Positions 1-10,110 of a stretch of DNA of 64,000 bases are shown piece after piece. Positions within the stretch are counted from its first letter, which is position 1. The number at the start of each line of letters is the position of its first letter. Where the stretch lies: positions 433,747,408 through 433,811,407 of the forward strand of contig NC_066584.1 of NCBI RefSeq assembly GCF_024323335.1, written 5' to 3'. The notes under the pieces were generated by a model. It had not been told where the DNA came from. It was given only the letters and a program-made list of their open reading frames with translations, and made no database searches. The translations under genes were made by a program, and so were the position numbers. This DNA is from Lathyrus oleraceus (lineage: Eukaryota > Streptophyta > Magnoliopsida > Fabales > Fabaceae).

Positions 1-1
1 C

Positions 2-2017
2 AAGGAGCTTCATCAGAACCTCCGAGTTTGGTTGAAGATTATTCTGGGAACAATCCATCATCGTCCAGCCTCCAACTCTTCAGATTATATAAATGCTGAT
101 CAGAAGTGCATCCTCTACTGTATTCAGAAGGGTATTCCAATCAACCTCCCTGTTCTTCTCTTCAGATATCTGAGGGATTCAGTCAGAGAAACAAGGAACA
201 ATATGAAGCCCAGATCCTACATTCCTCTGGGAAGATTGCTCTCTGACATCTTCATTGAGCATGGGCTGGTAGATGCTCTGGAGAAGACCAGATGCATGGA
301 TGATCTGGCAATTGACGTTGGAAAGCCTCTGAATGCCAGAAATCTGAGGAGTATGGGAATCATCAAGGACATCAGAGTCAAGCCCACTATGAATGTGACC
401 TGGGAAGCTCTGAAGGATCAGAGGAAGATGCCTCATGGCCTTGAAAGGTTCTTCAAGAATGAACCCAGAGATGCCATTGCCATCTACCTTCAGGATCGTC
501 TGGATGAAGGCATTGACATTTCTGATTTTCGCCTAGAAGACTGTCTGGACTCTGTAGAAGATCTGGTCAGATACAAAAGAGGCCTTTCTGAGAAGAAGAT
601 AGCTGAGGAAGCAAGGAAGGCAAAGAAAGCCAGAATTGGAGAAACCTCTGGCACCAAAGCTTCAGCACCTCTAAATGTCTCCTCTGGTAAGTCCATTCCT
701 CCTGTCTTTTCTGAATCTGTAATGGCTTCCTCTAACCCTCTCTCCTCTCAACCAATATATACCACTGCTGAAATACCACCTTCTACCATTAGAACCTCTC
801 AACCTCCACCTGTTCTAAAAATTGCCCGTACTTTTACAACAACCTCTGACCCTAATCAACTATATCACCACAGCTCCTCCTCATCCTCTGAATATGAATC
901 ACCACCTTACCTTTCACCTTCCTCTGACCAAGAGTTCTCTGATCATGAGTCCTCTGATCAAGAACACTCTGACCCAAACTCCCCAACAATAGCTGAAATC
1001 TATGCTAAAAATTTCGCCCCACAAACTCAAACACAAACTGAAGTAACCTCTCCCCTCCGAACTTCTATTCCACAACAAACAACCACCACACCCTCTGAAA
1101 CTCAACCATCTGTAATTCGCCCATCTGAACCTTATATCACTCCACCATTAATTCCCGCTGTACCTAGCCCAGACTCTGACCCATTAGATGTAAACCCACT
1201 CTATGCTTCATCCCCCAGTCTTCAGCCAGATCCAGATTCTGAACTTCAACCAGAAGCAGAATCTGAACCCCAGCCAGAACCAGAAACTGAACCTCAACCT
1301 CTAAATCTCAGCCCTCAAAACTCTCCACCTCTTTCACCTGAACCTGAACCTAAAATTACCATACCTACCCTTGAGGAGGCCATTATACAGGTTGCAGAAT
1401 CCTCAGTCCAGAAGATCAAGTCTCTGGCTAAAAATTCTGAAGTCAGTGATGATCCTAAATCTGTTAGGACACACTGGAACAGAGTTATTAGTTGGATGAC
1501 CTCTGAGTCTTATAGGCTGAAGAGTATCTCTGAACAAGTCAGAAATGGCTACATCAGAGACTCTGAGGAAAGACTCCAGGAAAGACTGGCTAGAGAAGCT
1601 GAGGCCAGAAGGCTAGAGGAAGAGAGACTGGCTAGAGAAGCTGAGGCCAAGAGATTGGAAGAAGAAAGGTTGGCTAAGGAAGCTGAAGAAGAAGCTAAGA
1701 GGTTGGAAGAAGAACGCCTGGCAAAGGAAGCAGAACTTCTGAGAATTCAGGAAGCAGAAGCCAAGGCTAAGGCAGATGCAGAAGCCCAAGCTGCTGCTGA
1801 AGCTGAAACTCAGCAGGCTCTGATTCAGGGGGAGTCTTCCTCTGCGATCCCTCTGATTCTTAACACTCTGAAGGAGATCAAGCAAGATCAGCAAGAGATC
1901 AAGCAAGATCAGAGTGAGCTCCGGGCAAGGATGGACAAACAAGACGCTCTGAATGAAAACCTCCAGAATATGTTTGCCATGTTACTACAGAGACTTCCTC
2001 CTCCTCCAAACCCTTAG
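2..2017 (+). CDS. Envelope-like / putative plant transposon protein of SIRE A (5' partial)
   Basis: This is the third ORF of a Sirevirus, located between pol and the 3' LTR. It is often called envelope-like; its function is unproven. The frame is open from the first codon of the window, so the true start lies upstream and the first in-frame ATG should not be trusted. Codons 1-200 form a conserved globular domain (motifs SDYIN, LRDSVRETRNNMKPRSYIPL) shared with SIRE B. Roughly 220-440 is Ser/Pro/Thr/Gln-rich with Pro-Glu repeats and looks disordered. About 510-600 is a charged helix built from repeats of LEEERLAREAEAK, predicted coiled coil. The tail KQDQQEIKQDQ...LLQRLPPPPNP is conserved in B. 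I see no clear signal peptide or membrane segment. It has no stop in about 671 codons, unlike every pol frame here. Confidence 0.8.
   Translation, partial: KELHQNLRVWLKIILGTIHHRPASNSSDYINADQKCILYCIQKGIPINLPVLLFRYLRDSVRETRNNMKPRSYIPLGRLLSDIFIEHGLVDALEKTRCMDDLAIDVGKPLNARNLRSMGIIKDIRVKPTMNVTWEALKDQRKMPHGLERFFKNEPRDAIAIYLQDRLDEGIDISDFRLEDCLDSVEDLVRYKRGLSEKKIAEEARKAKKARIGETSGTKASAPLNVSSGKSIPPVFSESVMASSNPLSSQPIYTTAEIPPSTIRTSQPPPVLKIARTFTTTSDPNQLYHHSSSSSSEYESPPYLSPSSDQEFSDHESSDQEHSDPNSPTIAEIYAKNFAPQTQTQTEVTSPLRTSIPQQTTTTPSETQPSVIRPSEPYITPPLIPAVPSPDSDPLDVNPLYASSPSLQPDPDSELQPEAESEPQPEPETEPQPLNLSPQNSPPLSPEPEPKITIPTLEEAIIQVAESSVQKIKSLAKNSEVSDDPKSVRTHWNRVISWMTSESYRLKSISEQVRNGYIRDSEERLQERLAREAEARRLEEERLAREAEAKRLEEERLAKEAEEEAKRLEEERLAKEAELLRIQEAEAKAKADAEAQAAAEAETQQALIQGESSSAIPLILNTLKEIKQDQQEIKQDQSELRARMDKQDALNENLQNMFAMLLQRLPPPPNP
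1562..1740 (+). repeat. Tandem coding repeat, charged coiled-coil unit
   Basis: About four degenerate copies of a 39-45 bp unit encode ERLAREAEA(K/R)RLEE-type heptads inside the envelope-like ORF. Copies differ by whole codons, so copy number can vary without breaking the frame. SIRE B has an equivalent Ala/Lys/Glu helix near 29.0-29.3 kb, but with a different sequence. Confidence 0.75.
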
Positions 2018-2509
2018 GCACTTAGGATTTCTTTTGTTTGCCTAGCGTTTTTGCTTCTATCTTTTCTTTTTTAGCTCTGATTTTTCCTTTGAATCTGTTG
2101 TTTTTGACTGCTGTTTGCCTTTGTGCTTTTTAATGAAGTGTTTTTCTCTCTATTATTCTTTTTATGTTTTATGCCTTTTTGATTATGCCAAAAAGGGGGA
2201 GAAATTATTAAATAGCTCTGATGAAAACTATGTCTAAAAACCTTAAGCATTCTGCAACAATTTTAGATTTAGTTCTGATAAAAATATAAATAGCTCTGAT
2301 TAAATAATAGCTCTGATTAAATAACTCTAACTTTAAAGTTAAGCATTTGCAGAAAGTTTTCAGAAACCTAATTACTTGGAAAGCTCTGGTAAGAACTTCT
2401 GAACTCCCTAGTACTAACTCAGGGGGAGCTTTTGTCTATCTGATCTAATATTTTTCATGTTTCATCTGATAATTTTTATTTGTTTTGTCATCATCAAAAA
2501 GGGGGAGAT
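2018..2509 (+). other. SIRE A 3' untranslated region with three polypurine tracts
   Basis: A T-rich non-coding stretch separates the envelope-like stop from the LTR. It holds three AGGGGGAG tracts: 2190-2203 (after GATTATGCC), 2420-2429, and 2496-2509 directly next to the LTR. The last is the plus-strand primer (PPT) by position. AGCTCTGAT-type words recur between them. No gene is present. Confidence 0.75.
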
Positions 2510-3528
2510 TGTAAGAACAAAAATAGTTCTACAATAGATTCCATGATTTTGATGATAACAAAGGATGAAACCAAAAATGGCACCCTAACGAAAAGTTTCT
2601 AAGTGTGCAGGGTTCTAAAGAAAGAAGAAATAAATCTGATGATGTCATCAGATGCAAAACTAGATCAGATGCAAAATCTCAAGTATCAGAAGCATCTGAA
2701 TATGAAGTAAAGTCTAGAAGCTCTGACTCTGAACATATGCCTTCTGCAAACTCTGAAGTTATCAGCGCCATCTGAACATTCAAGAAATAACATCAGAAGC
2801 AAATTTCTCCAGATACACAAAGACTCTAATCAGAATTGTTAATCATGATGAAGTAACGTTTAAGCCAAGTTAAAGTTCTGCAAATGGATTTCCTCAATTA
2901 GAAAGAGACGTTAATCTCCACTTCCAAGAGAGAAGATACTAATTGTGGTAAGTAGTCACTTCTAAGTGAAAAAGTCTACTGCAGAAGCTATTAATGGAAT
3001 GGCGTAACTACATCTCAATATCCAACAGATTCAACGCCACTTCAACTCTACTTCAACTCCTATAAATAGAGAAGAAATCTCATTCAGTACATATGAAAAA
3101 ATCACTAGCCAAAACTATACTGAAATCATATCACGCTCAAGAAAAACATCTTTGTTCTTCAAAGATTTTCACTAAGCTTTTGCTTATCAAGTGAAAAATT
3201 GTTCTTAAGTTTGTAATATTTGCTTTCTTAGAAGCACACTAGATTACACATCTTGTATCTTTTTTATTTGATTTCCTCAAGTGACTATTTGTAGTCTGTA
3301 GACTTGAGAGGACTAAGAGATTTTCTTTTCTCTTAGGGGTTGTTTGTAATCTTTCAAGATTAGTGGATTAAGTCCTTGTTGAAGGCGAAATCACCTTGGC
3401 CGGGTGGACTGGAGTAGCTTTGTGTTATAAGCGAACCAGTATAAAATCTTTGTGTGTTTTTCATTTTGCAAAAGCGCTTATTTTTTCAAACAATTCAAAC
3501 CCCCCCTTTCTTGTTTTTCTCACCTTCA
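2510..3528 (+). repeat. 3' LTR of SIRE A (1019 bp)
   Basis: It begins TGTAAGAACA right after the PPT and ends CACCTTCA. Both ends match the SIRE B LTR ends (TGTTAGAACA and TATCTTCA). The interior is related to B but strongly diverged with many indels, so A and B are different subfamilies. U3 is rich in TCTGA/TCAGA words. Confidence 0.9.
3061..3070 (+). promoter_or_regulatory. Probable TATA box of SIRE A LTR
   Basis: TATAAATAGA follows a C-rich stretch and is about 470 bp from the LTR end, the place expected for the U3/R boundary. Inferred from the motif and position only. Confidence 0.5.
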
Positions 3529-5625
3529 GCAAGAGCATCTGCCATCCGATTCTCATCTTTAGGGATATGATGAAATTCAACCTTGGTAAAGAAAGTTGAA
3601 ATCATCCTCGCATAATCTCTATATGGTATTAAATCGGGTTGATTCGTCTCCCATTCTCCTTTGATCTGATTCACAACCAAAGTAGAATCACCGAAGACAT
3701 TCAAATACTTGATTCTGAGATTCATGGTCTCTTCAAGCCCCATAATGCAAGCTTCATATTCTGCCATGTTGTTTGTACACTTGAAAGTCAATCTAGCTGT
3801 AAATTGTAGATGCGTGCCTTGAGGAGTAATAATCACTGCCCCAATGCCATTTCCATATTGATTAACAGCTCCATCAAATACCATGCCCCAACGGGAACCG
3901 GGTTCTGGCCCTTCTCCAAGCAATGGTTCATCCCAATCTTTCATTTTCAAGTATAAAATCTCTTCATCAGGAAAGTCATACTGTACTGATTGATAATCTT
4001 CAATTGGTTGGTGAGCCAAATGGTCAGCCAAGATACTACCTTTAATCGCTTTCTGATATCGATATTCGATATCATACTCTGATAACAACATTTGCCAACG
4101 GGCAATCCTCCTAGTTAAAGCAGACTTCTCAAATATATACTTGATTGGATCCATTTTGGAAATCAACCAAGTGGTATGATTCAACATATATTGACGCAGA
4201 CGCTTAGCAGCCCAAGCCAATGCGCAACAAGTCTTCTCAAGCATAGAATACCGAGTCTCACAGTCGGTGAACTTCTTACTGAGGTAGTAAATTGCAAATT
4301 CTTTCTTTCCAGTCTCATCTTGCTGACCTAGAACTCAACCCATACTATCTTCAAGCACAGTTAAGCACATGATCAACGATCTTCCTTCAACAGGTGGAGA
4401 CAAAATCGGAGGCTCAAGCAAATATTCCTTGATACTATCAAATGCTTTCTGGCAATCTTCGGTTCAATCACAAGACTTATCTTTCCGAAAAAGCTTGAAT
4501 ATAGGCGCACATGTGGCAGTCAGGTGGGAAATGAATTTGGAAATATAATTCAAGCGGCCGAGAAAACCTCTGACTTGCTTCTCAGTTTTGGGCGCAGGCA
4601 TCTCTTGTATTGCTTTGACCTTGGCAGGATCAACTTCAATACCCTTCTCGCTGACAATAAAGCCCAACAACTTACCAGAAAGAACACCAAAAGTACACTT
4701 ATTGGGATTCAAACGAAGTTTATACTTCCTCAAACGCTGGAATAGTTTCAACAAATGCTCAACATGTTCCTCTTCATCAATTGACTTAGCAATCATGTCA
4801 TCGACATAAACTTCAATCTCTTTATGCATCATATCATGAAAAAGAGTAGTCACTGCTCTCTGGTAAGTTGCACCAGCATTCTTTAGACCGAAAGGCATCA
4901 CTCTATAACAGAATGTTCCCTAGGGTGTAATGAATGTGGTCTTCTCCATATCCTCAGGTGCCATCTTGATCTGATTATACCCGGAAAATCCATCCATAAA
5001 CAAAAAGGCTTTAAATTTAGTAGTATTGTCTACCAACATATCAATGTGTGGCAGAGGGAAATCATCTTTCGGACTGGCTTTATTCAAATCTCTATAGTCA
5101 ACACACATGCGGACTTTTCCATCTTTCTTCGGCACAGGCACAATATTGGCCACCCATTACGGATACTCAGCAGTCACAAGGAAACCGGAATCAATATGCT
5201 TTTGCACTTCTTCCTTGATCTTCACAGCCATATCAGGATGCATTCTTCTCAATTTCTGCTTGACTGGCGGGCATTCTGGCTTCAACGGCAATCTATGCTC
5301 CACAATATCAGAATCCAGCCCAGGCATGTCCTGATAGGACCAAGCAAACACAATTGAATACTCTCAAAGAAGATCAATCAACCCCTTCTTAGCATCCGGA
5401 CACAGTCGAGACCCAATCTTGACTTCCTTCACATCATCCTCGGAACCCAAGTTGACAAGCTCAATCTGCTCTTCAAACGGCTGAATAATCTTTTTATCTT
5501 GCTCAAGAAGACGAGTCAATTCCTCACTCACTTCTACATCACTTTCCTCCTCGGCCTTAAACACAGGGAATTCAAAATTTGGAGAAGGAAAAAGATCATT
5601 GTATTCAATGGGGTTAGGAACCAAC
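3529..5625 (-). pseudogene. Ogre C pol: reverse transcriptase and dual RNase H (integrase cut off)
   Basis: All parts lie in one frame from the intron acceptor to the SIRE A junction. RT shows PVPKKDGKVRMCVDYRDLN, MPFGLKNAGATYQR and the catalytic YVDDM. The first RNase H is near 4400-3990 (AIYYLSKKFTDCETRYS region), followed by the Tat-lineage second RNase H (FDGAVNQYGNGIGAVI, NNMAEYEACIMGL, FGDSTLVVNQIKGEW, ending ...MADALA). Five nonsense codons and no frameshift: 5361-5363 TGA, 5154-5156 TAA, 4917-4919 TAG, 4461-4463 TGA, 4335-4337 TGA; four are explained by a C-to-T or G-to-A change. SIRE A interrupts the frame inside the DALA codons. Integrase must lie left of the window. Dead as a polyprotein. 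Confidence 0.9.
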
Positions 5626-5872
5626 CTGCATAACGATTTGATATTTTGATTTTAGAGAAGTGAATTTATGACCAAATATTATGCAGATGGACAATTATAT
5701 TGTTTATTTATGTTTTTTGTGATTACCATTTTCAGAATAAAGCAAAAAGTAAAAATAAACATCAAAGATGTGGATGGATAAAATTAATTTTATTGATGAT
5801 CAATTTAAAATGCCCAAACAATGTTCACTTCTCCCTTAGGCATAGGAGAAGGATTTTAAAATATAAAAGTAA
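5626..5872 (-). other. Ogre-type intron between PRO and RT (element C)
   Basis: This AT-rich non-coding gap lies between the stop of the PRO frame and the first RT codons, where Ogre elements are known to carry a spliced intron. On the minus strand it ends TTATGCAG at 5626, a good acceptor, followed directly by the conserved pre-RT leader (PNPIEYND). The donor is not certain; a GTAATC near 5730 or a GT close to the PRO stop are candidates. Confidence 0.6.
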
Positions 5873-6721
5873 TTACTTAGATCGATGCAAAATAACAGGA
5901 ATATCAACAACAATCCAATTGTTGCATGTCTTTCCATGTGTTACAAAGTTGGTGCAATCTTCCTCTTCGCTATCCTCTAGCACAACAACTAAGTGTTGTT
6001 CATTCCCATGAATGAATCCTCCGCTACGGAAACTGAGTTGCATCTCTTCAGATCTAACGGTTGACGAGCCCTTATGGAACCCTAAACTAGTTCTTCCTCT
6101 GTTGTCGGAGACCTCTACCATGCGCCCCCACGAATCAACAACACCTTCTTCAACAATCTTCTGAGCATCTTTCCGTGAGGACATAGGTGCCCCAACTCTC
6201 TTCTCAGCAGCTATAGATAAGGCTTGGAACGGAGTTCCAACCTCATCCTCAGCTTCTACATACGAGAAAGATGACAGATGGCTAACCAACAACGCTTTCT
6301 CTCCTCCAACAATCACCAGCTTGCCATTCTTGACAAATTTGAGCTTCTGATGCAGAGTGGAAGTAACAGCCCCTGCCTCATGAATCCATGGCCTTCCCAA
6401 TAAACAGCTGTAGGCCGGGTGAATATCCATTACCTGGAAAGTAATCTGAAAATCACTCGGACCTATCTTAACTGGAAGGTCCACTTCTCCAATCACGGTC
6501 TTGCGCGAGCCATCAAAGGCCTTGACAATCACCCCACTGTACCTCATGGGCACTCCCTGGTAAGATAACTTTGACAATGTTGACTTCGGAAGCACATTGA
6601 GTGACGAGTCGGTGTCAACAAGCACATTTGACAAAGCATCTTCTTTGCAATTCATCGAAATATGCAAAGCCAGATTATGATTTCTTCCCTCTTCAGGGAG
6701 TTCTTCATCGCAAAAGCTCAA
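5873..6721 (-). pseudogene. Ogre C aspartic protease region
   Basis: This is the retropepsin part of the gag-pro polyprotein, which would mature Gag and Pol inside virus-like particles. The active site reads LVDTDSSLNVLPK: the catalytic D-T-G is D-T-D, whereas Ogre D keeps DTG. A single GGC-to-GAC change explains it and should kill activity. The flap-side strand VKAFDGSRKTVIGEVDLP and the LLGRPWIHEAGAV block are intact. The frame runs on through a linker to a stop just before the intron, as expected for Ogre. Confidence 0.85.
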
Positions 6722-8923
6722 ATTATTGCATGAAGTGATGTTAGCTACAATATGTCAAATTGATCCACATTAACATCCTGCTCCACATATGCCTGTTCAA
6801 GAACTCTCTGGAGTGCTTCTCTGTGCGCTTCAGAATTCAAAAGCAGAGACAGCACGAACATCTTTGAGGGAGTCTGGAGCAACTACTCAACCACATTAAA
6901 TTCACTTCTTTTAATCAGCCGGAGTAACTCATCATCATCATTGGCTTTCAAGTTGCTGGATTCACCAGACTTATCCTTTGAACAACCAACCGGATCTACA
7001 CTAGGCACCTTCGCCTTCTTACCAACAATTATTTCTTCTCTATTCTCCGGGAACACCGGTCCAAAAACTCGACCACTGCGAGTCACCTTCGTAACATCGA
7101 CAATGCTCACCACTAAACTGGTCATAGGTAACGGGACCTCTTGACCATTCTCTATCATCGTAGCATTGTACTGGTACGGTACAACCTTATCAGATGCATA
7201 CGGGACTGGGCCCGCTAACTGTATTACCAACGGCGAAATTGATCTATTATTGATGTTCTTGTTACTGCTGCTATCATACTGAATCACCAATCTCTCTTGT
7301 TGCTTAAAAATGGGCACTATGACATTGACATCGTCATCTACATGACGAGATTGACAAATTTGGATCATGCCTTCATCCATCAGACGCCGAATGTCCCTTT
7401 TCACGACAACACACCCCCTTGTGTTCACGCTACAAACAACACAACCATCATGGTCATGTTCACAGTCACTCACCATACAGATGTCCTTGTGTATCTGCAC
7501 TAAGGATCCACGGATAAAACGCACATAAAAAACTTTGTACTCACCAGGACAACCGTTCACCATATTCACTGAGGAGTTCCCATGAGTGGGCAAAGGATTA
7601 GCTTTCACATTTGGCACGCGGTCCTCGAAGGACACCATGCCACTCTTCATAAGCTTTTGCACCTCATACTTCAGTGGATAACAGTTTTCAATATCGTGCC
7701 CAGGTGCACCCTGATGAAAAGCACAACGAAGCTCGGGTTTATACCACCAAGGAAGTGGTTCTGGGATTTGCGGTGGGTTCCTCGGTTGAATCATGTTTTT
7801 GAGGACTAATGATGGATACAGTTCTACATATGACATAGGAATTGGGTCGAAAGAGACCTTCTTCCTCTCGAAATTCTATTGCTGATGATTGTTTTTGGTA
7901 TTGCTGTTGTTGTAGGTGTTCGTTCTTTATTGTGGTTGTTATTGTTGACATTGATTTTGATATTGATGTTTGTTGTTGTTGAATTGGTGTTGTTTGCTTA
8001 TTAGAAAATACTGGAATAACAGAATATTCCTGATGATGATGATGTTGACGGGGTGGTGGATTTCTTCTGATCTGAGGCCTCCTCTGCCTCCCACTGGAAA
8101 TTGCGTTGGTCTCATTATCCTTCCTCTTGCTGAAGCTACTTCCATACTTCTTGCTTGTCGACGCCTCATCTTTTGACAATCATCCTTCACGGACCCCTTC
8201 TTCAAGTCTCATCCCCATATTTACCATTTCGGTAAAGTCACTAGGGGCACTGGCGATCATGCGTTCATAATAAAATGAACTCAGGGTTTTCAGAAAGATT
8301 TTTGTCATCTCTTTATCCTCCAAAGGAGGAGTGATCTGGACAGCCAACTCACTCAATCGCTGGGCATACTCCTTGAACGTCTCCTTATCTTTCTGAGACA
8401 TGGACCTCAGCTGGTCCCTATCTGGCGCCATATCCACGTTGTACTTGTATTGCTTCATAAAAGCCTCTCCCAGGTAATTGAAAGTGCGGATGCTTGCACT
8501 ATCGAAACCCATATACCAACGGAGTGCAACACCTGTCAGGCTATCCTGGAAGTAGTGAATCAGTAATTGGTCATTATTTGTTTGGGTTGACATCTTGCGG
8601 GCATACATCACAAGATGACTGAGCGGACAAGAGTTCCCTTTATATTTCTCAAAGTCAGGCACTTTGAACTTCAAGGATTTTCACATTGGGTACCAAGCAC
8701 AATTCGGCAACACTCTTCCCAAACAGATCTTTACCTCTCAGCGTCTTCAATTCCTTGCGCAGCTTAAGAAATTGATCTTTCATTTCGTCCATCTTCTCAT
8801 AGACATCCGGACCCTCAGACGGCTCGGAGTGATAGATGGTATCCTCTATGCGAGGCAAAGTGTGCACAACTGGAGGTGGCACGGACATGACCAGACTAGA
8901 TGCCAGCATGGAAGCAAAAGTAG
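6722..8923 (-). pseudogene. Ogre C gag, main part
   Basis: From the E insertion leftward it encodes a coiled linker (KMDEMKDQFLKLRKELKTL), the retrotransposon gag core at 8674-8180 (FEKYKGNSCPLSHLVMYARKM, then LTGVALRWYMGFD), a Gln/His/Thr-rich spacer with Q runs near 7980-8070, and a C-terminal part with a Cys/His motif (CAFHQGAPGHDIENC). The block VPYQYNATM followed by VTRSGRVFGPVFP is an Ogre gag signature. The frame changes at least three times and has stops at 8180 and near 6880, so it is non-functional. It joins 14194-14509 once E is set aside. Confidence 0.85.
8919..8923. repeat. TSD of solo LTR E, left copy (AGTAG)
   Basis: AGTAG precedes the TG of E here and follows its terminal CA at 14189-14193. 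Removing E plus one copy restores an open gag reading frame across the junction. Confidence 0.9.
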
Positions 8924-9159
8924 TGTCGCATTACGCGAAAAACCGGCGGGAAACAAGAACAACAGAGCCGCCACCGTGCGTTATTTATCCCAAAAGAGGG
9001 AAAGGAAACGCTCAGAGTAAACCTGGAAAAGACATGGTCTCGCGACCAAAGAGAATGGGATCGGGAGTCGGTTATGCGAAGGGAAGGTATTAGCACCCCT
9101 ACGCATCCGTCGTACTCGACGGGATCCACGCACAAAAGGAAGGAAAAATGGTTGCTAAA

Positions 9160-9183
9160 ACACTGCTCAAACACACACACACA
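9160..9183. repeat. CA-rich microsatellite
   Basis: A short run of CACACA at about 9170-9183 within solo LTR E. No further structure seen. Confidence 0.6.
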
Positions 9184-9244
9184 CTGGCTAAAAGAGACAC
9201 AAGAAACTGACTGAAACTGACTCGGCAGGATATCGCATCCTGGG

Positions 9245-9290
9245 CCTACTTAGTCTATCAAGCATAGACATCAGAGTCAAAGTAGTTCGG
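9245..9290 (-). other. U5 hairpin module, copy 1 (LTR E)
   Basis: Outer stem CTACTT (9246-9251) with AAGTAG (9280-9285); inner stem GTCTAT (9253-9258) with ATAGAC (9264-9269); five-base loop. The unpaired ATCAGAG word lies on the 3' side of the inner stem. Stem sequences differ from the other copies while pairing is kept. Confidence 0.7.
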
Positions 9291-9333
9291 ACTGGGGAAA
9301 CGACACATGCTCGCTAGGGTGTCGCATCCTATG

Positions 9334-9379
9334 CATACGTATCTCCTTGGACGAAGGAGAATCAGAGCATTCGTAGCTC
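9334..9379 (-). other. U5 hairpin module, copy 2 (LTR E)
   Basis: Outer stem TACG (9336-9339) with CGTA (9372-9375); inner stem TCTCCTT (9342-9348) with AAGGAGA (9354-9360); loop GGACG. ATCAGAG follows the inner stem as in the other copies. Confidence 0.7.
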
Positions 9380-9418
9380 GGAGGACACGCACACAAACAA
9401 AAACAGGCAAAGGCAAAC

Positions 9419-9834
9419 ATGGAGCCCGAATGCCAATCACTGGACTTACATCAGCATCTGAACCAAAACACACACAAACACTGGAACCCGAATTCCACTC
9501 GATGGACTTACATCAGCTTCCAAGCACACAACAACATAACAAGTTAATAGGGAGTCGGGGACTCGAGCCTATAACTGTCAAGCACACACCCAAACAAACA
9601 GACAACAAATTGCTAAGGAGTCAGGCACTCGAGCCTAGCAACTGTCAAACAACTCACGCAAAAAGGAAAAAAAGCGCCCAGAGAGATCAGCTCATCTCCT
9701 GCCTACGTACCTCATCTGGTATGAGGATCAAGGCGACGTAGTTCCCCTACGGAGGGAAAAAGGACTAGCCTAACCAGATAACAGAGGGAGACACAACACT
9801 AGGGAGACTACGACTCGAGCCTAGATGTTGTCAT
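9419..9834. repeat. Degenerate short tandem repeats in LTR E
   Basis: GGACTTACATCAGC recurs at about 9433 and 9500, 62-67 bp apart with similar flanks. ACTCGAGCCTA plus an ACTGTCA-like tail recurs near 9560, 9627 and 9812. These units lie between the hairpin modules and suggest the U5 of this LTR grew by local duplication. Confidence 0.6.
9702..9745 (-). other. U5 hairpin module, copy 3 (LTR E)
   Basis: Outer stem CTACGT (9703-9708) with ACGTAG (9736-9741); inner stem CCTCAT (9710-9715) with ATGAGG (9721-9726); loop CTGGT. Confidence 0.7.
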
Positions 9835-10063
9835 GCAAAGTCGTCCCTAAGTTAAGGTTTCTAGCTAACTGGCACAGGGAGCCAGCCTATCCTAATCATG
9901 ACTCACACAGGAAGCAAGCCACACCTAACCTAACTTGCACAGGAAGCAAGGGTCTCGATTGCAACTAGGGCAAGAGAAAGGGGAGGTCTCAATCGCAACG
10001 AGGGCGAGAGAAAAGAATTAGTGTTAGTTGTTAGTCAAACTCGACAAGACATCGCATCTCGTG

Positions 10064-10110
10064 CCTACGTATCTCATCTGGACATGAGAATCAGAGTTGC
10101 CGTAGTTCGG
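10064..10110 (-). other. U5 hairpin module, copy 4 (LTR E)
   Basis: Outer stem CTACG (10065-10069) with CGTAG (10101-10105); inner stem TCTCAT (10072-10077) with ATGAGA (10084-10089); loop CTGGAC; ATCAGAG on the 3' side. Confidence 0.7.

Larger units (their letters stand above)
1..3528 (+). mobile_element. SIRE-type Ty1-copia element A, 3' part
   Basis: This is the 3' end of a Sirevirus-type element: an envelope-like ORF, a 3' untranslated region with repeated polypurine tracts, and the 3' LTR. Gag and pol lie left of the window. The LTR starts after AAAAAGGGGGAGAT and ends in TTCA at 3528. Ogre C RNase H coding sequence begins at once on the opposite strand, so A is inserted in Ogre C. The right-hand target copy would be GCAAG at 3529-3533; its partner is outside the window. 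Confidence 0.9.

Noticed and set aside
1613..1942. Antisense open frame opposite the envelope-like ORF
   Set aside because: Phe/Leu/Ser-rich product is the complement of the charged GAA/AAG-rich repeat; no independent support.
7297..8176. Plus-strand frames within the Ogre C gag
   Set aside because: They overlap well-supported gag coding on the minus strand and have no recognisable domains.
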